This document shows positions 6,016-11,799 of a DNA stretch of 15,911 bases, one piece after another; the stretch's first letter is position 1; the number at the start of each line of letters is the position of its first letter. The notes beneath the pieces are model-generated. The model had not been told where the DNA came from and did not search any database. It saw nothing but the letters and a program-made list of their open reading frames with translations. The translations under genes were made by a program, and so were the position numbers. The stretch comes from Candidatus Eiseniibacteriota bacterium (GTDB lineage Bacteria > Eisenbacteria > RBG-16-71-46 > JAGVPR01): the NCBI GenBank assembly GCA_020052115.1, contig JAGVPR010000061.1, forward strand, positions 1-15,911, in the 5' to 3' direction.

Positions 6016-7314
6016 ATGAGTCTCTATGCGGATCGCGTCCATTTGATCGCCACTGAGAACGCCTTCAAGATCGGGCCGTACATCAAGGAGGTCGAGGACG
6101 CCGGCAACAAGGTCGTCCGATGCAACCTCGGCGAGCCCGACTTCCCGTTGCCGAAGCACATCCGAGACGAAGTGAAGCGGCAGCTCGACGCCGACAACGT
6201 CCACTACAACGATCCGCAGGGTGTGCTGCCCTTGCGTGAAGCGGTCGCACGCGACGTGAGCGAGAAGCGCGGGATCAAGGTCACGCCGGACCGCGTCGTC
6301 GTGTTCCCGGGCGCGAAGCCGCCGATCGGGCTCTGCCAGCAGACCTACTGCAATCCAGGCGACGAGATCATCTATCCGAGCCCCGGCTTCCCGATCTACG
6401 AGTCGTTCATCACCTACCTGAGCGCGAAGCCGATGCCGCTGCACCTCCGTGAGGAGGCCGGCTTCAGCTTTACAGGGAAGGAACTCGAGCGGCTCATCAC
6501 GCCGCGCACGAAGCTCATCTTCCTGAACTTCCCCTCGAATCCGACGGGCGGCGTGGCGAGCCGCGAGCAGATCGAGGAGATCGCCGGCGTCATTCGCAGC
6601 AAGGCGCAACCGGACGTGCGTGTCTATTCCGACGAGGTTTACGAGAACATTCTCTTCGACGGCAGCGTGCACCGCTCGATCATCTCCGTGCCGGGGATGG
6701 AAGCGATCACGGTCCTCGTCTCGGGCGTCTCGAAGTCCTATTCGTGGACCGGGGGCCGCGTGGGCTGGGCGGTCTTCCCGACGGCTGAAGAAGCCGCGAT
6801 CTACAAGAACCTCAACATCAACTACTTCTCCTGCATTCCCGCTTACAACCAGATGGGTGCGAAGCTCGCGCTGGAATCGCCGGAGAGCGGGCCGGAGATC
6901 CGGCGCATGGTGACCGCGTTCCAAGAGCGGCGGGACGTCGTCGTCAAGCGCCTCAACTCGATTCCGGGCGTGACGTGCCAGACGCCGAAGGGTGCGTTCT
7001 ATGTCTTCCCGAATGTCGGCAAGGTGTGCGAGGCGCTCGGTGCGGTCGAGATGCACGCGAAGCTGCCGGAGCCGGCGCGGACCCTGTCGAGCCCGGCGAC
7101 GCTCTTCCAACTCTTCCTGCTCTTCCGCTACCACGTCGCCACGCTCGACCGGAAGTCGTTCGGACGGATCGGCTCGGAAGGGAAACACTTCCTACGCGTC
7201 TCCATCGCCACCGCGATGGATGATCTGAAGGCGGGGATGGAGCGGTTCGCCGAAGCAGCTTCCGACAGGAACGGATTCGCGGCGTTCGTCAAGGAAGGGA
7301 AGCGGCTCTACTAG
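6016..7314 (+). CDS. PLP-dependent class I/II aminotransferase (aspartate aminotransferase superfamily)
   Basis: A 432-residue fold-type I aminotransferase. It carries SNPTGG (174-179, with Asn175 binding the PLP ring oxygen), SDEVYE (205-210, with Asp206 and Tyr209), the PLP lysine in SGVSKSYSW (Lys240), GGRVGW (Arg248 for the phosphate) and FLRVS (Arg394 for the substrate alpha-carboxylate). All catalytic positions are present. It should move an amino group between an amino acid and 2-oxoglutarate or pyruvate in the cytoplasm; the exact substrate cannot be read. The ATG at 6016 is preceded by GGAGGAG at six-base spacing. The frame is open further left to 5851, but that part has no coding character. 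It heads a plus-strand run with transketolase-like, bfr and gdhA genes; the gap to the next gene is 63 bases. Confidence 0.93.
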   Translation: MSLYADRVHLIATENAFKIGPYIKEVEDAGNKVVRCNLGEPDFPLPKHIRDEVKRQLDADNVHYNDPQGVLPLREAVARDVSEKRGIKVTPDRVVVFPGAKPPIGLCQQTYCNPGDEIIYPSPGFPIYESFITYLSAKPMPLHLREEAGFSFTGKELERLITPRTKLIFLNFPSNPTGGVASREQIEEIAGVIRSKAQPDVRVYSDEVYENILFDGSVHRSIISVPGMEAITVLVSGVSKSYSWTGGRVGWAVFPTAEEAAIYKNLNINYFSCIPAYNQMGAKLALESPESGPEIRRMVTAFQERRDVVVKRLNSIPGVTCQTPKGAFYVFPNVGKVCEALGAVEMHAKLPEPARTLSSPATLFQLFLLFRYHVATLDRKSFGRIGSEGKHFLRVSIATAMDDLKAGMERFAEAASDRNGFAAFVKEGKRLY

Positions 7315-7377
7315 GGCCTGAACGAAAGCGATCGCGCGGCCTCGGGGTCCAGCGGCCGCTCGGGAAGGAGTGCGACG

Positions 7378-9744
7378 ATGTCCTTCGGGTTCGGACCGAG
7401 ACGTGGGGTCTATCGCGACATCTGCGAGGAGATGAAGAAGCCGCCTCTCGCGGCGGAGGATCTGGCTCACTTCGAGTCGTTCGATCTCATCTATCGCTCG
7501 CTCTGCGCCCTTCTCTACAACTACGTGCCGATGTCCGGGCATCCGGGCGGGTCCATCTCGTCGGGACGCTTCGTGGCCGGAATCCTGTTCGATTCGATGG
7601 ACTACGATGTCTCGAATCCCGACCGTGCGGACGCCGACATCGTCTCCTACGCGGCGGGGCACAAGGCGCTCGGTCTCTACGGCATGTGGGCGATGCGGAA
7701 CGAGGTGCTGCGCGCGGCCGCTCCCGACCTGCTGCCCAAGGACGAGAAGCTGCAGCTCAGGCTCGAGGATCTCCTGGGGTTCCGCCGCAATCCCGTGAAC
7801 CGAACGCCTCTCTATGTGAAGTTCCACGCGAAGCCGCTCGACGGACATCCAACGCCCGCCACGCCGTTTCTTCGTCTCTCGACCGGAGCCTCCGGCGTGG
7901 GCGTTTCGACATCGCTCGGCCTTGCGTACGGCGCGCTCGACTACTACGGCGGCGCGGCGCCGCGCGTGCACATTGTCGAGGGCGAGGGCGGCATGACGCC
8001 GGGCCGCGTGGCCGAGGCGTTTGCCGCGGCCGGGACCGCTTCGCTCTCGAACGCGATCATCCACGTGGACTGGAACCAGGCTTCGATCGACTCGAACCGC
8101 GTCTGCCGCGACGGCGACACGCCGGGCGACTACGTGCAGTGGACGCCGGCGGAGTTCGCCTACCTGCACGACTGGAACGTGATCTACGTCCCGGACGGCA
8201 AGGACATCCAGAAAGTCTTCGCCGCGCAGAGGGCCGCGCTCGCGACCTCGAACGGCCAGCCGACCGCGGTCGTCTATCGCACGGTGAAGGGATGGAAGTA
8301 CGGTATCGAGGGCCGCGCTTCGCACGGCGCTGGGCACAAGCTCTGTTCGAGCGGGTTCTCGGAAGTGCTGCAGCCGCTGCTCGACAAGACCGGCTCGACG
8401 CTCCCGGTGTGCGCGGCGAACGAGCAACGCTGCGCGGGCGGATTGAGAGAAGAGGTCGTCGAGGAGTGCTTCTGGGAGGGGCTCGGCGTCATCCGCCAGG
8501 CGGTGGAGCGGAACAAGCCGATGGCCGACGCGCTGGCGAAGAGGCTTCGGGACGCGCGCACGCGCCTCGACAAGCTCGCGCGTCAGCCGCGCGAGGGCGC
8601 CCCGAGGGTCGAAGCGGTGTACGAGATCGCGGCGAAGTCCGCGCAGACGATTCCGCAGGAGCTGGCGCTCGCGCCCGGAGCGTCCACGACGCTCCGCAAT
8701 GAACTGGGCCGGGTGCTGAACTTCTACAACAAGGCGAGCGGCGGCGCGCTCCTCGTCTCGGCGGCGGATCTGCTCGGCTCCACAAGCATGAACGTCGCGG
8801 CGCAGGGCTTCCCGGAGGGCTACTACAACTCCCGCACGAACCCCGGATCACGCGTGCTCTCGATCGGAGGCATTTGCGAGGACGCGATGTGCGGTATCCT
8901 CGCGGGGCTCTCCTCGCAGGGGCGTCACATCGGCGCAGGCTCGTCTTACGGCGCGTTCATCGCGCCTCTCGGGCACATCGCGGCCCGCCTGCACGCCATC
9001 GGCAACCAGGCGCGGCAGGCCATCGTGAAGGAGCCGTACAAGCCGTTCTTCCTGATCTGCGCGCACGCGGGCCTGAAGACCGGCGAGGACGGTCCGACTC
9101 ACGCGGATCCTCAGGCGCTGCAGCTCCTGCAGGAGAACTTCCCTGCGGGGACGGCGATCAGTCTGACACCCTGGGACCCGGCGGAGATGTGGCCGCTGGT
9201 TTCGGCCTCGCTCGCCCTGCGCCCGGCGGTCATCTCGCCGTTCGTGACGCGGCCGAACGAGAAGATCGTGGACCGCAGCGCGCTCGGTCTGGCTCCGGTG
9301 ACGGACGCCATCACGGGCCTCTACCGCTTGCGCAAGGCGAAGGGGAAGGGCGACGGCGCGGTTGTGTTGCAGGAGAGCGGCGTGACCTACGCGTTCATCG
9401 AGCAGGCGCTACCGCTCCTCGAGAAGGAGGGGATTGATCTCGACGTGTACTACGTGGCGAGCGCGGAGCTCTTCGACGCGCTGCCGCCGTCCGAGCGCGA
9501 GAAGATCTTCCCGGCCGAGGCCTCCGCGCGGGCGATGGGGATCACTGGCTTCACCCTCCCGACGATGTACCGCTGGGTCCGGTCCGAGGAAGGGCGCGCC
9601 GCGACGCTTCATCCGTTCCGGAAGGGGCACTTCCTCGGCAGCGGCCAGGCGCACCGGGTGCTCGCCGAGGCGGGCCTCGACGGGGAGAGCCAGTTCCGGG
9701 CGATCGTTAGCTTCGTCAAGGAGCGGAAGGCGCAGCCGGCCTGA
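7378..9744 (+). CDS. Transketolase-like thiamine-diphosphate enzyme
   Basis: A 788-residue protein, longer than ordinary transketolase (about 650-670). The N-terminal ThDP-binding half (about 30-330) has SGHPGGS (53-59), AGHKALGLY (93-101), GVGVSTSLGLAYG (173-185), and the cofactor motif as GEG (202-204) followed by VDWNQASID (230-238, Asn233). The usual first Asp of GDG is Glu. The pyrimidine-binding half (about 435-625) has GICEDAMCGI with the likely catalytic Glu501 and AHAGLKTGEDGPTH (562-575). Residues about 655-785 form the C-terminal domain. A charged helical linker lies at 355-430. Expected role: transfer of two-carbon units between sugar phosphates, in the cytoplasm. Substrate range is uncertain because of its divergence; a related ThDP dehydrogenase-type activity is possible. 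GAAGGAG seven bases before the ATG supports the start. Confidence 0.85.
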   Translation: MSFGFGPRRGVYRDICEEMKKPPLAAEDLAHFESFDLIYRSLCALLYNYVPMSGHPGGSISSGRFVAGILFDSMDYDVSNPDRADADIVSYAAGHKALGLYGMWAMRNEVLRAAAPDLLPKDEKLQLRLEDLLGFRRNPVNRTPLYVKFHAKPLDGHPTPATPFLRLSTGASGVGVSTSLGLAYGALDYYGGAAPRVHIVEGEGGMTPGRVAEAFAAAGTASLSNAIIHVDWNQASIDSNRVCRDGDTPGDYVQWTPAEFAYLHDWNVIYVPDGKDIQKVFAAQRAALATSNGQPTAVVYRTVKGWKYGIEGRASHGAGHKLCSSGFSEVLQPLLDKTGSTLPVCAANEQRCAGGLREEVVEECFWEGLGVIRQAVERNKPMADALAKRLRDARTRLDKLARQPREGAPRVEAVYEIAAKSAQTIPQELALAPGASTTLRNELGRVLNFYNKASGGALLVSAADLLGSTSMNVAAQGFPEGYYNSRTNPGSRVLSIGGICEDAMCGILAGLSSQGRHIGAGSSYGAFIAPLGHIAARLHAIGNQARQAIVKEPYKPFFLICAHAGLKTGEDGPTHADPQALQLLQENFPAGTAISLTPWDPAEMWPLVSASLALRPAVISPFVTRPNEKIVDRSALGLAPVTDAITGLYRLRKAKGKGDGAVVLQESGVTYAFIEQALPLLEKEGIDLDVYYVASAELFDALPPSEREKIFPAEASARAMGITGFTLPTMYRWVRSEEGRAATLHPFRKGHFLGSGQAHRVLAEAGLDGESQFRAIVSFVKERKAQPA

Positions 9745-9784
9745 CCGCCAGCTTTCTCACGGGAGATATAGGAGGAGGGCGACG

Positions 9785-10264
9785 ATGAAGGGCGATCCGA
9801 AGGTCATCGAGGTCTTGAACAAGCTCCTCGCCGACGAACTGACCGCGATCAACCAGTACATGGTGCATTCCGAAATGTGCGACAACTGGGGATACGGCAG
9901 GCTCCACAAGGCGATCGAGAAGAAGGCCGTTGACGAGATGCACCACGCCGAGTGGCTCATCGCGCGGATCCTCTTTCTCGAGGGGGTCCCCGTTGTTTCC
10001 AAGCTCAATCCGATGAAGATCGGGGCCAGCGTCTCGGACATGGTGCACAACGACGAGGACTCCGAGAAGGGTGCGATCCTGGCCTACAACGAGGCGATTC
10101 TCCTCACGCGCGTCGTCAAGGACGAGGGGTCGGCGGACCTCTTCACCAAGATCCTGGAGGACGAGGAGAAGCACCTGGATTGGGCCGAGGTGCAGCAGGA
10201 CCAGATTGATCAGATGGGGCTCCAGAATTACCTCACCAACCAGACCGAGGGCGCCGCGGGCTGA
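9785..10264 (+). CDS. bfr: Bacterioferritin
   Basis: A 159-residue protein, the usual bacterioferritin length. The diiron ferroxidase ligands are all visible: Glu18 (ADE), Glu51 and His54 (DEMHHAEW), Glu94 (DSEKG), Glu127 and His130 (EDEEKHLDW). Tyr25 is in the expected place, and Met52 corresponds to the haem-bridging methionine that separates Bfr from plain ferritin. It should assemble as a 24-subunit cage that oxidises and stores iron in the cytoplasm. The ATG at 9785 is chosen over the frame's far-upstream extension because AGGAGGAGGG precedes it and the protein then starts as the family does. It lies 40 bases after the transketolase-like gene, probably co-transcribed. No ferredoxin (bfd) gene accompanies it. 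Confidence 0.95.
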   Translation: MKGDPKVIEVLNKLLADELTAINQYMVHSEMCDNWGYGRLHKAIEKKAVDEMHHAEWLIARILFLEGVPVVSKLNPMKIGASVSDMVHNDEDSEKGAILAYNEAILLTRVVKDEGSADLFTKILEDEEKHLDWAEVQQDQIDQMGLQNYLTNQTEGAAG

Positions 10265-10348
10265 TGAATCGCGCCGCGATGAGGTCTGTCCTGGGACATC
10301 TGCCGTCCGCGGGCGGGGTCTCGGCATAGAATTCGGGAGTGGGACGGG

Positions 10349-10367
10349 CCCCGGCGAAGCGCCGGGG
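10349..10367 (+). other. GC-rich hairpin before gdhA
   Basis: CCCCGGC (10349-10355) and GCCGGGG (10361-10367) pair perfectly around GAAGC; one further G-C pair could form. It ends 13 bases before the AGGAGG of gdhA and has no T-run. It may protect or process the gdhA message, or weakly attenuate transcription from bfr. TAGAAT at 10327-10332 is a possible -10 without a good -35. The rest of the 127-base gap shows nothing. Confidence 0.35.
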
Positions 10368-10391
10368 AGGGAAGAGGACAAGGAGGACGAA

Positions 10392-11732
10392 ATGCCGCAG
10401 ACAGCAGCTGCTTTCATGGACTACGTCATGACGAAGAACCCGGGGGAGAAGGAGTTCCATCAGGCCGTCCGGGAGGTGGTCGATTCCCTCTGGCCGTACC
10501 TCGAGCAGCATCCGCACTATTTCGAGGCGCGCGTCATGGAGCGGATCGTCGAACCCGAGCGGATCATCATGTTCCGCGTGCCGTGGCTCGATGACAAGGG
10601 TCAGGTCCAGGTCAACAAGGGCTACCGGATCGAGTTCAACAGCGCGATCGGGCCGTATAAGGGCGGACTTCGCCTCCACCCGACGGTCAACCTGAGCATC
10701 TTGAAGTTCTTGGGCTTCGAGCAGGTGTTCAAGAACAGCCTCACGACGCTCCCGATGGGCGGCGGCAAGGGCGGCTCCGACTTCGATCCGAAGGGCAAGT
10801 CGGACAACGAAGTGATGCGTTTCTGCCAGAGCTTCATGACCGAGCTGCAGCGTCACATCGGCCCGGACACGGACGTCCCGGCGGGCGACATCGGCGTCGG
10901 CGGCCGCGAGATCGGCTACATGTTCGGGCAGTACAAGCGCCTGCGTAACGAGTTCACCGGCGTGTTGACGGGCAAGGGCTTGAACTGGGGCGGTAGCCTC
11001 ATCCGTCCGGAAGCCACGGGCTACGGCACGGTGTACTTCGCTCAGGAGCAGCTCGGCACGCGCGGCGACTCGTTCAAGGGCAAGACGGTCGCGATCTCCG
11101 GTTCGGGCAACGTCGCGCAGTACGCGGTCGAGAAGGTCAACGAGCTGGGCGGCAAGGCCGTGACGCTGTCGGATTCGAACGGTACGATCTACGATCCGAA
11201 GGGGATCGACGCCGAGAAGCTCGCGTTCGTGATGCAGCTCAAGAACATCAAGCGCGGCCGCATCTCCGATTACGCCGAGAAGTTCAAGTGCGAGTATCAC
11301 GAAGGCGCGCGTCCGTGGGGCATCAAGTGCGACATCGCGCTCCCGTGCGCCACTCAGAACGAAGTCAGCGCCGAGGACGCCGCCACGCTGGTGAAGAACG
11401 GCTGCGTCTGCGTCGCCGAGGGCGCGAACATGCCGACCGAGCCGGGCGGCATTGACGTCTTCCTCAACAAGAAGATCATGTACGGTCCGGGCAAGGCCGC
11501 GAACGCGGGCGGCGTTGCCACTTCGGGCCTCGAGATGTCGCAGAACTCCCTGCGCCTCTCCTGGACTCGCCAAGAGGTGGACCAGAAGCTGCACGGCATC
11601 ATGAAGAGCATCCACGCGACGTGCGTGAAGTACGGCACGGAGCAGGGTGGGTACATCAACTACGTCAAGGGCGCGAACATCGGCGGGTTCATCAAGGTCG
11701 CCGACTCGATGCTCGATCAGGGCGTAGTGTAG
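10392..11732 (+). CDS. gdhA: Glutamate dehydrogenase, NADP-specific type
   Basis: A 446-residue protein that matches the bacterial hexameric GdhA family in length and order. It makes glutamate from 2-oxoglutarate, ammonium and NAD(P)H. Visible key residues are Lys90 (GPYKGGLR) and Lys114 for substrate, catalytic Lys126 (PMGGGKGGSDFDP), catalytic Asp166 (PAGDIGVGGREIG), the Rossmann motif GSGNVA (237-242) followed by LSDSNG (259-264), and the C-terminal NAGGVATSGLEMSQN (371-385). The lack of an acidic clamp at the end of the second Rossmann strand and the overall family fit NADP use, but this is inferred. AGGAGG lies five bases before the ATG. It is the last gene of the plus-strand run and is followed by a very strong terminator. 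Together with the upstream aminotransferase it suggests ammonium assimilation feeding transamination. Confidence 0.96.
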   Translation: MPQTAAAFMDYVMTKNPGEKEFHQAVREVVDSLWPYLEQHPHYFEARVMERIVEPERIIMFRVPWLDDKGQVQVNKGYRIEFNSAIGPYKGGLRLHPTVNLSILKFLGFEQVFKNSLTTLPMGGGKGGSDFDPKGKSDNEVMRFCQSFMTELQRHIGPDTDVPAGDIGVGGREIGYMFGQYKRLRNEFTGVLTGKGLNWGGSLIRPEATGYGTVYFAQEQLGTRGDSFKGKTVAISGSGNVAQYAVEKVNELGGKAVTLSDSNGTIYDPKGIDAEKLAFVMQLKNIKRGRISDYAEKFKCEYHEGARPWGIKCDIALPCATQNEVSAEDAATLVKNGCVCVAEGANMPTEPGGIDVFLNKKIMYGPGKAANAGGVATSGLEMSQNSLRLSWTRQEVDQKLHGIMKSIHATCVKYGTEQGGYINYVKGANIGGFIKVADSMLDQGVV

Positions 11733-11760
11733 TCAGCACTTCGAAGGCCGGTGGTTGGGG

Positions 11761-11795
11761 CCCGGGGCGGCTCGCGCCGCCCCGGGTTGTTTTTT
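11761..11795 (+). terminator. Strong intrinsic terminator after gdhA
   Basis: CCCGGGGCGGC (11761-11771) and GCCGCCCCGGG (11776-11786) form an 11-pair stem around TCGC, followed directly by TTGTTTTTT (11787-11795). It begins 28 bases after the gdhA stop and sits between two convergent genes. On the minus strand there is no T-run after the stem, so it mainly serves the plus strand. Confidence 0.93.
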
Positions 11796-11799
11796 CCGG

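Noticed and set aside
5980..8427. Two long minus-strand open frames of about 400 codons opposite the aminotransferase and transketolase-like genes
   Set aside because: Their translations are low-complexity Arg/Leu/Asp-rich with no motifs; the opposite strand carries clear enzymes.
9434..9784. Upstream extension of the bacterioferritin frame
   Set aside because: It overlaps the transketolase-like gene in another frame; bacterioferritin starts normally at 9785 behind a strong ribosome site.
11160..11190. GGATTCGAAC resembling a tRNA T-arm
   Set aside because: It lies inside gdhA at the SDSNG codons; no tRNA can be folded around it.
10233..11615. 460-codon minus-strand open frame opposite gdhA
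   Set aside because: Composition shadow of gdhA; no domain and no ribosome site.
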